Source: Isoetes taiwanensis (taxonomy: Eukaryota; Streptophyta; Lycopodiopsida; Isoetales; Isoetaceae). Taken from it: a DNA stretch of 64,000 nt. Location of the stretch: assembly GCA_021234155.1 (NCBI GenBank), contig JAJEKV010000146.1, positions 682,001 to 746,000 on the forward strand, read 5' to 3'. The notes beneath the pieces were generated by a model. That model saw only the letters and a program-made list of their open reading frames with translations. It was not told the origin of the DNA and made no database searches. The position numbers were made by a program, and so were the translations under genes. Below are positions 22,723-35,070 of this stretch, piece after piece. Within the stretch, counting starts at the first letter, position 1, and the number at the start of each line of letters is the position of its first letter.

Positions 22723-23170
22723 TGCTACATATTCTAAACGAGGTGCACTTTGGACTACCACACAGTCGTCCGATTCGTCGATCCTACGACCCAGATCGTA
22801 TGTTGGGGCCTCTGGGCATCTCTCATTTCGCTTATAGTCATTTATGATTGGAGGCGCCTATGATTTTGAAATATGAAATACGATTTCGCCTAAGGTTTTG
22901 AGGGAATATCGAATCTCTATACGGCTTTGCCTAAAATTTTTGAATATAAAATACGGGGGCTCGAACCTCTACCAAAATTAACTCAATGTTCTAATAAGAC
23001 TACTTTAACCAATGTACCCAGTGAGCTAATGTAATTATTTTTTATCTTGAATCTTTTTTTTTTTTTTTTTATAACAACCCATTCAATTATTTTAGGGATA
23101 TATGGTCTATGATTTCAGGAATTGTTATTTTTACAACCATGTCAAATCCCCCTGGAACCTCGTGTTATTT
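22723..23170 (-). repeat. tRNA-derived SINE-like unit 2
   Basis: The second tandem unit, about 90% identical to the first. On the minus strand TAGCTCACTGGG (near 23020-23031) is followed by TGGTTAAAG and then AGGTTCGAGCCCCC (near 22950-22968), a good B box. An A-run precedes the head at 23053-23070. Spacing between boxes is longer than in a real tRNA, and no anticodon arm can be folded, so this is a SINE and not a tRNA gene. Confidence 0.7.
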
Positions 23171-24052
23171 TGCTACATATTGGATAGACACACTCTCAGC
23201 TATAAGTTTCACGACGACACCTTTTTAGTTGGTTGATCACAAGAAAGTTATGGCCATTTCAACTAGATAGCATATTTCTAGGGGTATTTTTAGAACATTT
23301 AGAAACTTAAGGGGTGAAAGCATGCTACGGTGTACCACTTTTGGAACCCTCAAAAGTACCTACACTGGGTACTTTAAATCTGGTACTTTCATAGTTTTCT
23401 TTCCATTGAAATCAATTGAAATTTTTTGAATTAAAGGTCAATAACATGTCAATCTATAGTATCAAAGGATAGCAATACTATTAGAGACTAAAATGAATGG
23501 ACTAACTCTCAAATCTATTATTTATTAAGACATTTATGCGAGTTCCCAGTACCCAGTACTGGGTACTTTTTTGGGTAGTTTTGCACTCCCTAAAAGGTAA
23601 TTTATATGGTACACCCTAGCATGCTTTCACCCTAAGGGGTATATCTGGAATTTTCCCTTGAATTAATCACTTTCCACTCTTTCCCTTGTTTTTTGTCTAA
23701 CACTTGTTTTTTTTTTTTGTAATTAAGTAGCCATGCCATTAACCATTCGCTCCTCAAATATTTTAAGAAAAGTCTATCACATATATTAGATGTCAAATTT
23801 GTTGTTGTTGGTCTTCATATATATTATGAATCCTAGATAATATATACATCTCCCACATGTGCGTTGCAACCAACACGTGTCTCCCTATACATACGATGCC
23901 TTATCAAGATTAAAATAAAGGGAATGAAGCCACCATGCATACGTGCTTAACATCCAAATAGTTATTTCTTTCTGGCCAAGCATTCCTCCACGAAGAAAAA
24001 CTAAGGGTAGAAAGCCATCAACGCATAGAAACCACCTGAGTGTAGAAATTTC

Positions 24053-25566
24053 ATTTTTTTTTTTGAACAAAAAGTTTATTAATCAGCAAGAATAAGTACA
24101 AAATGAATATCTCTCATCTAGTTGTGTAAGCACAAGAGGGTGTTGTTGGAACACGAGCCTGCGACACCGTGTGCTTACTCCATACTAGATAAGTAAAAGG
24201 AGATAAGGCTCTCTTAAGAGTCTAACCACATTGAACCTGTAACGTCATCAAATCCGATGTGACTACTTGAATCTCAAGATTTGGGCCTTCGACAAGACAG
24301 TATTATCTTTAGATAAATCAGCCCATTGAAGTGGAGCGAAGCGACCACATGCAACAGAAGGAGCAGAATCACGTATAGCAAGTGCTGAGGAGAGCTGAGA
24401 TGCAGAGGTATTAGAACCCTTAGCTGACTTTCGGGGTTGATGAAGAGCAGGTGGATGTTTAGGTGGAGGGTGGGCACCACGACAATCAATGTCCATGTAC
24501 TGCCCACAAGCCGCTTCAACTTGCTCTTGCGACCTCTGAATCTCTTCCAACCTTTGCCTCTGTTGATCCAGTAGCAGAGGCGTGGGACCAGCGGCTGGAG
24601 TAGATGTAGAGGAAGTCACAGGGGGATGAGAGATATCCATTGAAGAAGGAGCAGAGCTAGGAGTAGGATTGGTAGCAGAGGCAATTGAAGGAGCCTGCAG
24701 GTAAGACTTACGGTATTGAGCAAAGAGAGGGGCCTCAGGAAACATGAGAGCCAGATCTGGGCCATTTAACAATCGTAGCTTGAACGGAAAGAACATGGGC
24801 CCACTTTGAACAACAATTGTCTGAGGCAGATCACGATGAATGGAGCGTGCGTCACAAATCTTAGTAATGCCATTGGTTATAACATGTTGCAAGTGAAGTC
24901 CAATCTCACTAGCAATAGCAGAAATGAACTCAGAATCCTGAAACTATGGAGGAAAATCTTCAATAGCAATCCAGAATGGGGCACGTAAGGCATCTGGCTT
25001 ACTTGGAAAAGAGCCAGGAACATACTGTTGATACAATAAGAAATGTTTCCATAGAGGATCAACACCTCGTTCTATGAGTTGAGCCACCGGCTTAGGAGAC
25101 TCAAACATCAGGAGAAAACAACGTTGATCGTTGGCCACAAGCTTGATAGATTGATACGCAGGAAGCCCTAATTTGTGTAGATGCCCAGATAACCAAGATC
25201 CCACATGCTTCAGATCCAAGAAGGGGCCAGTGAAGTAACATACAACAGAGCATGCAACTAATTGCTCCATATGACGACGGTAAGTTTCATGACTGATCTG
25301 CACCACAGGGGCCCCAAATCGCTCAAAGGTTGACCTGCACTCCTGAACCTCATAAAAAATTTCAGCTGGTAATAACAAAATATCTATGGAGTCCTGCTTG
25401 GCTGCAACTGCTGAAGATAAGATGCAACTTCTTTCTTATTATTGTCCACCATGGTGGCAATGGCCTCTGAGACACGAAGTGAGGTGGCTGGAGATGATAT
25501 ACCTTTACATGGCTTCCTCAAAAATTCCACGATTGCAAATTTTTCTATAACAATCCTTATCAGCAT
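24053..25566 (-). pseudogene. LINE ORF1 (DUF4283-like) with 3' tail, ORF2 missing
   Basis: ORF1 starts with MVDNNKKEVASYLQQLQ near 25455, shifts frame once (near 25385), then continues through the RRM-like DUF4283 core (YFTGPFLDLKHVGSWLSGHL, APFWIAIEDFPP). A single in-frame TAG (near 24943) interrupts before IGLHLQHVIT, and a Pro/Ser-rich tail runs to 24263 with QQRQRLEEIQRSQEQVEA, a likely short coiled coil. ORF1 would bind element RNA. Directly after it comes a LINE 3' end with T-run 24053-24063 resembling the end at 18768, so ORF2 has been deleted. With two disabling changes it is nearly intact. Confidence 0.8.
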
Positions 25567-26540
25567 ACACTATTTCTCTTCCTCAAAACATTGATTTCAG
25601 ACTTCTATTCGACCTAAAGAGAGGAATGAACCCACAATATAGCTTTCAGTTTCTCAATGCCACTAATACGAAGAATTTAAATTGTAGAAAGAATTCAACA
25701 AAAAATCTTCAAATGCTAATGAATCACAAACTTTCATTCTTCACAATTGAACAAGTTAGACCCCTCCATGCAGGACTTATATATTCTTTGTAACGAATCA
25801 TCAAAATACCTAATTAAAGAAGCATTAGAATAACTACCTAAGGAAGCCCCTAATGAGGAGAGACTATAGGCCAAAGGGCATTGACCTAGTAATGGAATCC
25901 GCTAACATCTCCCTCTTTATCAAAGGTTTTAGTCTATTGATAGCAACATAAGTTCTTATTTACATTTGTTTTTATTTTGGATGTGAAGGCGTGCAACCGA
26001 ATGGGAGTGTAAAATTATTACTATGCTCATTATGTATGGGTGTAAGGTAATTGAGACACCATTCTTCAATGGAGGGAGGGGACCCAACAGAGGGTGGGGC
26101 TCGACGACCAGTAGTAATCGTGTACTATATTCTCTCTGTATATTCATCCAATAACTGAGAGATATTAACCTATAGCTCTGCTTTCCTTTGCAACTTCCTT
26201 GGACTTTGGTTTTGGCTTTCATTTGACTAGATTAGCTAAGTTATAAAAACGTACAATTTTCATATTGCATATGTCCAATTCAAAGCAAGTCAACACAAAA
26301 CATACATTAATGCCCCGTTGTTAGTATCATGTTCAATATCCAATGCCAAAATTGGGCAACACAAAACAATGACACTATTCCAAACTTAATGCACCTCTTC
26401 TCATTTTTAAGTTTAGACAATATCATTCTATTTTGTATCGCTACATTTACGCAACTCAAAGTAAACGTAATAGAAATCCATATAGGACACTTACAAGAAG
26501 AAAATAACTATAAGCTCAATTCATAAAATAGAACCGTATT
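25567..26540. other. Intergenic, no gene seen
   Basis: AT-rich sequence without a convincing frame. The minus frame 25956-26222 has no recognisable content. It leads into a Helitron-like terminus at 26543. Confidence 0.4.
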
Positions 26541-26542
26541 TA

Positions 26543-26573
26543 TGCCCGGCAACGCCGGGCACCCGTTACTAGT
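26543..26573 (+). mobile_element. Helitron-like 3' terminus
   Basis: The perfect hairpin GCCCGGC-AAC-GCCGGGC (26544-26560) is followed by eight bases and CTAGT (26569-26573), which fits the Helitron 3' end of a GC-rich hairpin then CTRRT. The following base is G rather than the usual T. The 5' TC end was not found, so element length is unknown. Confidence 0.55.
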
Positions 26574-27450
26574 GTTATTAAAGATTCAATTCTTTACCTT
26601 GAATTTCAGCTCAAGAATGCATTACTCAATTCATCCATACCAAGTTGACAATGTTCATGCAAGTCTTAATGGGATCTCGGGTTACCTGGAGGATTAACCC
26701 AGCAGGCCCATTACATGTTCTACCATGCATCTTTGCTTTTCCGTTCTTCTACTCTATTCTACTTGTGACCAATATCTATAGCCCACAACATGCATGGTTG
26801 CTTGAACAAGGCAGGCAGTTTCATGAGTACATTTTGCAGTAGGCTCACTAGTATCAAGGTTTTTACCTTGATAACCCTTCGAGGCATGGTATTTTAAACC
26901 TAACTAATAATGCGCTTATTACATCTATTGTATTGGGTCCTAGAATGAGGAATGACTGCTAGCTATATCTTTGGTCTCCGTGAACGTAAAAAATCCATTC
27001 AATTAGATTAATTCAACGGGTATGGATTCTCTCTCCAAAGTGAAGTTACTAGCGTATGTCTTGTATAATGTGTGGACCTGTAGTCCATTTTTAGTTTTAG
27101 ATGTATGCTCTTTGATTTATATGTTGATCGTCTTGCATTCATATTGCATTGATTTCCTCAAAAATTCCAGTAATCCCGAGCCATTTGGCCCCGAATCACT
27201 TATCCTGGCAAAATCCCCTAGCCAGCCTGAGTAGGATGAGTTAGCTATGTAGTAGGTGCAGATTCGCCATTTCGTAGCAGTAAATTGCAGATAAAGGATT
27301 GGAAAGGCCAATTCACTATTTTGTAATTTGAAACATACTAATATATTGACCATTTGAGTTCCATGGATGAAGGATATTAGCCAACAAAATGGCTATTTTT
27401 AGCATAGGACCTTCCATAGAGAATAATGAGTTTGCCTAATCCGTGAGGAT
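26573..27450. repeat. ~860-bp direct repeat, copy 1
   Basis: Matches 27965-28815 in the same orientation (roughly 88-90% by eye). It begins T(G)TTATTAAAGATTCAATTC and ends near TATCAGAGGCTGC. A retroposon-type tail GGTCTCCGTGAACGTAAAAA with AATTC-rich sequence lies inside at about 26972. The open frame at 26645-26842 is conserved in both copies (LMGSRVTWR, LHVLPCIFAF) but has no known domain. Confidence 0.8.
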
Positions 27451-27964
27451 TTGTATCAGAGGCTGCACGTACTTACAAAATGTATTAGTACTAGTAACAT
27501 AAATGATAATTATTTTTTATAAACAAGTATTTTTGAACTCTGATGGCAAGAGAATCTGCTCATTTAGGTCTATCAAATTATAACTGCATATCTATGAATA
27601 TCTAATGGTTTTTTCATGGTTTCTCATGGTCTTGCGAGTATCTTATGGTTATTGCAAAGTTATAGTATCTTACCTCATAATTATAGTTCTTGTTGATTAT
27701 GCCAGTATTTTCTAGATGTCTCAAACCCCCACTTAGTCTTTATGACTAACCCCACATGTTCATGGTGTAAGCAGATAGACATGAGGCTTGAAGGATCATT
27801 ATGCAATTGAGAGCCAAATGGAGTTAAAGGACTAAGACCTTTGTGAGCCCTTAGCAAGGCCTTGGGATTGCTTGATAAACTTGATATTGTGGATTATTTG
27901 AGTGTGAAACACTTTCATTTATATATGGTATGATATTATATTCTTTGAGAGTAATGCTCATACA
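27451..27964. other. Spacer between direct repeats, LTR-end-like right edge
   Basis: Noncoding. Its right end reads TTTATATATGG then CTCATACA directly before TGGTATTAAAG, which looks like an LTR end in CA followed by a primer site differing by two transitions from TGGTATCAGAG. A left LTR edge was not found. Confidence 0.35.
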
Positions 27965-28815
27965 TGGTATTAAAGATTCAATTCTTTACCTTGAGTTTCA
28001 ACTTAAGAGTGCTTTTGCATTGCATTACTCAATTCATCCATATCAACTTGGCAATGTTCATGCAAGTCTTAATGGGATCTCGGGTTACTTGGAGGGTTAA
28101 CCTGGTAGGCCCGTTACATGTTCTACCATGCATCTTTGCTTTTCCGTTCTTCTACTCTATTCTACTTGTGACCAATATCTATGGCCCACAACATGCATGG
28201 TTGCTTGAACAAGGCGGGCAGTTTGATGAGTACATTTTGCAGTAGGCTCATTAGTATCAAGGTTTTGACCTTGATAACCCTTCGAGGCAGGTATTTTAAA
28301 CCTAACTGTTAATGTGCTTATTGCATCTATTGTATTGGGTCCTTCGGTCTCCGTAAACGTAAAAAATCCATTCAATTAAATTAATTCAACAGGTATAGAT
28401 TCTCTCTCCAAAGTGAAGTTACTAGTGAAGTCCAAAGTGTGTAGATCTGTAGTCCATTTTTAGTTTTGGATATATGCTCCTTGATTTATATACTAATCGT
28501 CTTACATTCATATTGCATTGATTTCAGCAAAAATTTTAGTGGTCCCGAGCCATTTGGCTTCGAATCACTTATCCTGGCAAAATCCCCTAGCCGGCCCGAG
28601 TAGGATGAGTTAGCTATGTAGTAGGTGCAGATTCGCCATTTCGTAGCAGTAAATTGCAAATAAAGGATTGGAATGGCCAATTCACTATTTTGTAATTTGA
28701 AACATGCTAATATATTGACCATCTGAGTTCCATAGATGAAGGATATTAGCCAACAAAATGGCTATTTTTAGCATAGGACCTGCCATAGAGAATAACAACT
28801 TTGTCGTATCCGATT
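27965..28815. repeat. ~860-bp direct repeat, copy 2
   Basis: Copy of 26573-27450. It starts TGGTATTAAAGATTC and ends near TTTTATCAGAGCC. The internal tail GGTCTCCGTAAACGTAAAAA lies near 28345. It lacks about 45 bases found in copy 1 near 26935-26980. The frame at 27964-28245 parallels that of copy 1. Confidence 0.8.
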
Positions 28816-29874
28816 TTTATCAGAGCCTAGTAACATAAATGATAATGATGGCAAAAGAATCTGCCTATCAAATTATAACTTGAGTTATTAGATTTATGTG
28901 AGCATATTATTTAACCTTTGATATAGTTGTGCAGAATATACAAGGACCTCTAGAATATAAGATGCTAATTCAACCACCTCATACATGCAATAGTTGATTT
29001 CATATAAATAAGTGAACAAACATTGAAACTTTTCTTTACATCATGATAGGAAAAAAAAAAATGAGAGCATTATAAATATGACAAATGCATTCAATGGTCT
29101 ATACCTTGCCACCACTAAAGTCATGCATGATGGTAACATGTCATTGTAAGAGAACATAGACACATTATGGTGGTAGCTCTCACCACCTCTTGTACTTGGA
29201 CTCCTTTCCATATATATATAATATGAAAGAGATAGATTGCATTACACCACCTTCCTCGTTGTACTTGAGTTCTTTTCTCACACAAAGACACCCTTCCTAG
29301 AAGGGAGAATAAATTTGAGCAGGTAACTATGCCATGTAAAGTCTTGGACTTCATCAAGTCAAGACAATTAAGAGAAACACATTCCATAGCTACAAATGTT
29401 GTAGGGAGCTATAGGATTGCTACATCCCTTCAAAATCTGGTCCCAACAATTAATTATATGGATAACGCCCGCAAGCACGGAGTGGCCCTGCATTGTGAGG
29501 ATAATGTGAGGAGCTGTAAATGAGGTTTGGCCTATTGGTTGTAGTGAGTGGGGCAAGAATAATGATGGAACTTGGTATTCATGTCTCAAGGTATAATTCA
29601 TTGATTTGTCCACTTCTAATGTCAATGTCAAAATTGAAGTGAAGATTGGGGAAAGGAAATGGAAGAAAAATGCAAGGCTGCAAGGGGAGGGGATGGGTCC
29701 CAAGGCTAAACATTCATGTTTGTGGGAAACATTCTTTTGGGTTTTGTTTTGTGATAAATGCCATCCAAGTTGGCATGGGCGGTGATGGGAACATGTGAAT
29801 ACCTGTTTTGTTTTGTTTGGTTCATGAATGTAGCTTATCACCAAGAGTAAGAAAAGAGGCTTTCAGATCATAAC
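28816..29874. other. Downstream flank of the P450, no gene seen
   Basis: AT-rich. Minus-strand frames at 29121-29387 and 29368-29844 lack recognisable domains. Part of this should be P450 3' UTR, since the stop codon is at 29875-29877 on the minus strand. Confidence 0.4.
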
Positions 29875-31749
29875 TCACACTCTGGAGATGATGAGATGCA
29901 TCCCATGTCTAGGCTTGAGGGTGATAGCAGTAACAGGAGCATGCCTGTAATTTGGAGAGAGATTAAACTTGAACCTTTGAAGCAGCATTGCTAAGATGAG
30001 CTTTGCCTCCATCATGGCGAAATTTTGGCCTACACATGCCCTTGCTCCCATTGAAAATGGCATTAAATTAAGTGGGTTCTTGCCACTTCCCTCCATAAAC
30101 CTTTCTGGTTTGAATTCATTTGCATCTTTTCCCCAGATTTCTTCATTGTGATGAATGGCTAATACAGGTATCCAAAATGTGGTCCCCTTGGCAACTTTCA
30201 TGCATCCTAGTTTCACATCCTCAAGAGCTTCCCTTTCTAATGCTGGAGCTGGCGGGTAGAGTCTTAATGCCTCATTCAGGATCATCCCTAGCTGCAAAAT
30301 CACACAAAGACATTCCAAATATTCATTATATTAATACAAAGATTCATCAAATGGAACCACTTTGTTGTAAACTACTTACAGTTTTCATTTTGTTGAGAAC
30401 TCCAGCATCTGGAGGGCTTTTGTTTAGCAATTGGCATGCTTCTTCGCGGCCGCGGTGCTGCCATTCCTCATTGAGAGAGAGAAGCATGAGAGTCCAGGAT
30501 AATAACACAGATGTTGTTTCTTGTCCAGTGAAGAAGAAGGTCTTGCACTCTTCTATCAGTTCCTTAGTGCCAAATTCTGCTTGTTTGGCTTCACCACATT
30601 GTGCCAACATCATTCCTAACAAGTCATTGCCATGAGATTGAGGTGACTCTCTTCTGTCTTCTATAACCTTCCACAGCAGGCCTTCTATGTTTTTCCTTAG
30701 TCTGAATGCTTCTCTGTTTGCATATGTTGGGATGAACCTGATTATCCTAATCATATTAGTGCTAAGTTAACTTTTTAAAAAACATTATAATCTTTTCTTT
30801 ATGATGACAACCTGCTGAATGGGAGCCAGTTATAACGGTTGGATTGAGCAAATATCTTCTGCAAGGCATGGAGGTGTTGAAGTACTATCCTTCCCTTCTC
30901 TCCATCACCTCCGAAGACGGTTCGCGAAATAATATCAGCAGTAACCAAGCTGAGGTGATAATTGCAATCTATCTCAGCCACTGTTGTCTCTGAATTGTCT
31001 AGTAATATAGAATCCCACTGGTCCAACATCCTGGTTGCGCAGTCCGCCATCACTGAGATCATGCCCTGCATTCAACAATGTTCAATTCACAAGATTGAAG
31101 AAAGCAGAGCAACTAAATTGGCTATGACACAAGTGCAAAGATGTACTTCTATTCTATTCCAAATGTATATTCACCTTGAGCCTGTCCAGATGAAAGGCTG
31201 GTCCTACTATGCGCCTTCTTCGAGCCCAATTTTGTCCATTGGCCAGGACTAATCCATTTCCAAGTAGAAGAAAACCGCCCCTTCTTTGCAGCTGAGATTT
31301 CCCAAAACTGCTAGCTTGAGTGCAGAGGACTTCCTTTATTAGCTCTGGTTCTGAAAGTGTAATCCTTGGCTCAACTCCACACCAAAACACAAACCTCTTT
31401 CCTGCATGCCACAAATATTAGAAAATGCTATTTTCATGCATAGAAAATTATACATGGTAATGTTAATGTCCTCACCGTAGAATCTTTGCCACATAGAATA
31501 ATGAGGGTAAATTCTTGGAACAATGTTGTGGTCTCCAATCTCCATATCCTGTTCCCATGTTGAATTTCTGAGGGCAGTCATCTGCAGCATGTTGCCACTC
31601 AAAAAACTTGGAGGAGGACCCTTTATGCCCTGCTCTACAAGCAACTGCCTCATCATCTTAGGTCTCCACCAATACTTCCATAACAATCTCGTGAGGACAA
31701 CAAAATTGAACAGCAAAACAATCGCTATTTCGAGCATTAACAGGGCCAT
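29875..31749 (-). CDS. Cytochrome P450, CYP72 clan, five exons, intact
   Basis: A haem-thiolate monooxygenase, expected on the ER membrane. Exons are 31749-31476, 31401-31175, 31065-30812, 30737-30380 and 30291-29875, all with GT-AG introns (74-109 bp), totalling 1530 bp (509 residues). Residues 1-22 form the membrane anchor (MALLMLEIAIVLLFNFVV), followed by a proline hinge (GPPPSF, ~44-49). The I-helix has TGQETTS (322-328), the K-helix ExxR is E378-R381, PERF is 433-436 and the haem loop FSMGARACVG is 450-459 with ligand Cys457. YGKRFVFWCGVEPR, GNDLLGMML and the end QRFKFNLSPNY..H are typical of the CYP72 clan (CYP709/714/721/734/735 relatives). Clan members modify hormones such as brassinosteroids, cytokinins or gibberellins; the substrate here is not determined. 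The upstream in-frame ATG at 31923 would displace the anchor, so 31749 was chosen. Confidence 0.95.
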
Positions 31750-31844
31750 CACTAGATTGATTTTATGAATTACATGGACTTCTATGAATTTATAGTTTTT
31801 AAAAAGAACTTTGCCCCTCGTTTTGATTGCAGTGAAGACCAAGT

Positions 31845-32240
31845 GGAATTTTGCTAATAGCCACTGATTTATGGGGTAAATTATCAAGAAAGGAAGAATC
31901 CTGAGACTGCAAAGGTGCCACATCTCAGTAGGTGATTTGATAAAAAAAATAAAAACTCCACAGATGGCGCAATATGGAGCTAGGAGCTGTCTTATACATC
32001 ACCGCCCATTTAAGCCTTAAACCTTATGGGTCCCTCCCTAACTTACTATGTAAATGCATAAACTGCAACGGGATCCACCTTTATCCACCGTCAATCCAAA
32101 TTGCAAGTTGAACTGCTTACAGCGTAACATACCAAACATATGGGTCCCCTGTAAGTTAATCTCTCCAAAAATGGCCGTTCTGGCTTTCCTATCAACTCCA
32201 ATCGGTCAAACTTGTGCTCCCAACTCCCTCCTCTGATATT
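31845..32240 (-). promoter_or_regulatory. P450 5' flank, shared with two other loci
   Basis: This stretch lies about 100-490 bases upstream of the P450 ATG and should include 5' UTR and promoter. It is homologous in the same orientation to 33170-33480 and 44050-44400. Shared text includes TTGCAAAGGTACCACAT (TGCAAAGGTGCCACAT here), ATGGGTCCCCT and CAAGTTAATCT. No TATA box could be assigned with confidence. Either the gene uses a repeat-derived promoter, or the other copies are relics of duplicated P450 5' ends. Confidence 0.55.
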
Positions 32241-33169
32241 TTAGAACAGTGAGATTTTAAACATGTTCTGCTTTCTTACTGCGTTTAAAGTCTGATGCAT
32301 AAAACCTATGAAATGGCAAAAAAAAAAAAAAAAAAAAGAGACCAAGGGCTTTTGATATAAAAATGGTGACTTATATTGCCGCCCTGCATATTGTGCATGT
32401 GATTGCAAGCAACAAAAGCCAATTCAATTATAATGATGAGTAATGTGTGTATTGTGCATGTTGTAAGCCTGAGTAAGATGGACGGAGGCATAAACATATC
32501 AAAGCGATGTCAGATCAACGCAAAGGCACATGTGAAAAATCAAAACTTTAAATATCCAGCTCAAAACAATATGCATTTTATTATAGAACTTACGAAATCA
32601 AGCAATAGAAAACATGTATGAAAAATTGTACGCTTACTTTATATAGCATATCTAAGCACAAAAGAAGAGAATGGAAGTTTATGAGTTTGGATTCATCTTT
32701 TGATCTTGAAAACCATCAACAACTATGGATATGACCACAAGATCTCTTACACGAAGTGAGGCAACTTAAAAACTTTGCTCTGGGTACTCAATTCTCGAGA
32801 ATCCAATCGTCTTTTCAAGCAATATAGTCTTCACGATCCAACTCTCTATTCCACCAACATAGGCTCAAAGTTTCAATTAAAGATTACGTCTTAGCTCACA
32901 TGCTTGTTTTAAGATGCTTACACTTGGATTAGTTGAGGAATTAATTTTAGCTTGCCAACTAAATAAGTGGCGAATAGAAGGTCAGAATGGCACTATTCTT
33001 CTCCGCCAACTAGTGACATCATGGCTCTATAGGATTCTAGATCTCAACAGTAATTAGACTCCACAAGTAGCAGGCTACCCTCCTCTTTATCTGGTGTTGG
33101 TCTATTCTATTCTATTCTTTAAAAAGGTTAAGAATTGGTACAATTCATAGAGATGTGATTACACATGGT
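32241..33169. other. Intergenic, no gene seen
   Basis: AT-rich with an A-run at 32318-32338. Small frames (32306-32497, 32403-32621) have no features. Confidence 0.4.
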
Positions 33170-33480
33170 AGTCCATAACCACTGACTTATTGAATGAACT
33201 ATCAAGAATCCTAAGATTGCAAAGGTACCACATGTTTGATGCATGAACTAAAGACTTGTGTACTTGTAGATGTCCACAGATGGCAAGAAATGGGGCTGGA
33301 AGTTGTCTTATCATTCACAACAAACCACTTGATGTCTCAATGGGTCCATCCCTATAGTGTAAGTACATACTCATCAACCAGATTCACCTTTGTCCTGCTT
33401 AGGATATTACATATAAAGATGGGTCCCCTACAAGTTCATCTGCTTGAGAAACGACAGTCAAGGTATATAGAGTTCAATTC
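33170..33480 (-). repeat. Copy of P450 5' flank (nearest)
   Basis: About 80% similar to 31845-32240 and closer to 44050-44400, sharing CACTGA(C/T)TTAT and CAAAGGTACCACATGTTTGATGCATGAAC with the latter. The P450 coding exons do not follow. Confidence 0.7.
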
Positions 33481-33634
33481 ATTCTAATTGGTCCTCTTTG
33501 AAGGCTCTGTTCGTAATCAATTTCTATGCTCCAATGTTTCTGCCATGTTGACCTTCAATTCATTCTAATTGGTCCTCTTTGAAGGCTCTGTTCGTAATCA
33601 ATTTCTATGCTCCAATGTTTCTGCCATGTTGACC
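33473..33634. repeat. Perfect 81-bp tandem duplication
   Basis: Copies start at 33473 and 33554 with TTCAATTCATTCTAATTGG and end CCATGTTGACC. They look identical, so the event is recent. Confidence 0.9.
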
Positions 33635-34342
33635 ACAAGTCGTTCAACATGTTTTGTAAACCATTGAGATACAATTTGGGGAATAGTGTTAAAATATATA
33701 TTGGGGCAATGGTGTTAAAATGTAACTTGAGGCAATGGTTAAAATATTATAATTGGTATTGTATGGTGGAGATGAAGAGGTGAAGAATTGAAGAGACAAG
33801 ATTAAGAGGTGATCTTAATGGCCTAGATCAAGGGGTGAAATTGGACAGTTTAAATTTTGTTGTAAGGAAATTTATTCTCATGCTCTTTCCTTCACAGTTT
33901 TCATTGGAGCATGGTGGCAGTGCTCAAGGAGGGGTGTGGCAGCCTTCTCCAATTTTAGATTGAAGGTCCCTTGAAGATGATTCTGTATCTAGTTTCTTTT
34001 AATCGAAGACGAAATTTTTATGCAGGTTTTGATTTTTGGCTATGGTATTCAATTGGTACTATATGGATGTTGGCATGGATGGCGAACAAGGTTCAACATG
34101 CCACTTTGAAAGATATTTTCCACAAAGGTTAAGGATTTTCTTTTAAGTTCAAAACTTGAATAGATAAGACAATAAAGATGTGATTATTGTGCATCTCTTT
34201 CTTTCTACTGTTGGATATTTATATTTATGATTTTCTGTTTGATGCGTTTGATAAAATAACATGTTTAAACAGCATAATCATATAAAAACAAGGACTCCAA
34301 AAAATTTATCCTCCCACCCACTCATAGAAAATCCCCCTCTGT

Positions 34343-34669
34343 TGTGCTACATATTCCAAATGAGGTGCACCCTGGACTACCTCAGCTGTTGAATCCATCG
34401 ATCCTACGACCTGGATTGTATCTTGGGGCCTCCAGATGCCTCTCGTTTCGATTATGCTCATTTATGATTAGGTCAAAATATGAAATATGGGTTCCCTTAA
34501 GTTTTGGAATATGAAATACGGGACTCGAACTTCTGCACAAATTTTCCTAGAGTTTTAGAATATGAAATATGGGACTCGGACCTCTACCAAAATAATACAA
34601 TGTCATAATAAGAATACTTTCACCAACACAACCAGAGAGCTAACGTAATTATTTTTTCTATTAAATCTA

Positions 34670-34701
<32 letters not shown>

Positions 34702-35070
34702 AACCCATTCAGTTGTTTTAGGGGTATGACCTATGGTTTCAAGCATGGTCATTTATATGTCCATATTAAATCCTCTTGAAACCTCTATTGTTGTGCTACA
34801 TATTCTTTTGAGATGCACATTGGACCACCTCGTGTCATTGGATTTGTTAATCCTACATTCCAGAGAATGTGTGGATGCTTCTCGTGTGAATATGATGTAT
34901 TATGATTGTGGCACCCTAGGTTTGAATATGATATATGGAGGTGCTTATGGCTTTGAAATAGGGACTTGATAATACGTGATATGGAGTATGAATGCCTGAA
35001 ATACCAAATATCCTCAGGTATGGAGTATGAATGCCTCAAATGAATTAAAGAATAACAAACAATCAAATAA
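34343..35070 (-). repeat. SINE-like units (second locus)
   Basis: Two units starting at GTGCTACATATTC (34343 and 34792). The first has on the minus strand TAGCTCTCTGG and AGGTCCGAGTCCC, corresponding to the A and B boxes of the 22-kb units, and a long A-run complement (T-run 34671-34697). The second unit is truncated and matches 44527-44800. Confidence 0.6.

Larger units (their letters stand above)
21545..24050 (-). repeat. R1 dispersed repeat, copy A (with inserts)
   Basis: Two parts, 21545-22265 and 23175-24050, are the reverse complement of 46085-47470. The intervening 22270-23170 is a pair of SINE-like units absent from the other copy. The minus-strand 3' end reads GTCTCCCTAAACGATAAAAA followed by ATTCAATTCAATTC simple sequence, a retroposon-like tail. 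No protein frame was found. The nature of R1 is unknown; the tail suggests non-LTR retrotransposition of a noncoding element. Confidence 0.8.

Noticed and set aside
22930-23040. Functional tRNA gene
   Set aside because: A and B boxes are present but separated by too much sequence and no cloverleaf or anticodon stem forms; repeated units with A-runs indicate a SINE.
29368-29844. 158-residue minus-strand frame downstream of the P450
   Set aside because: No recognisable domain, mixed composition and no splice or promoter context; it likely overlaps P450 3' flank.
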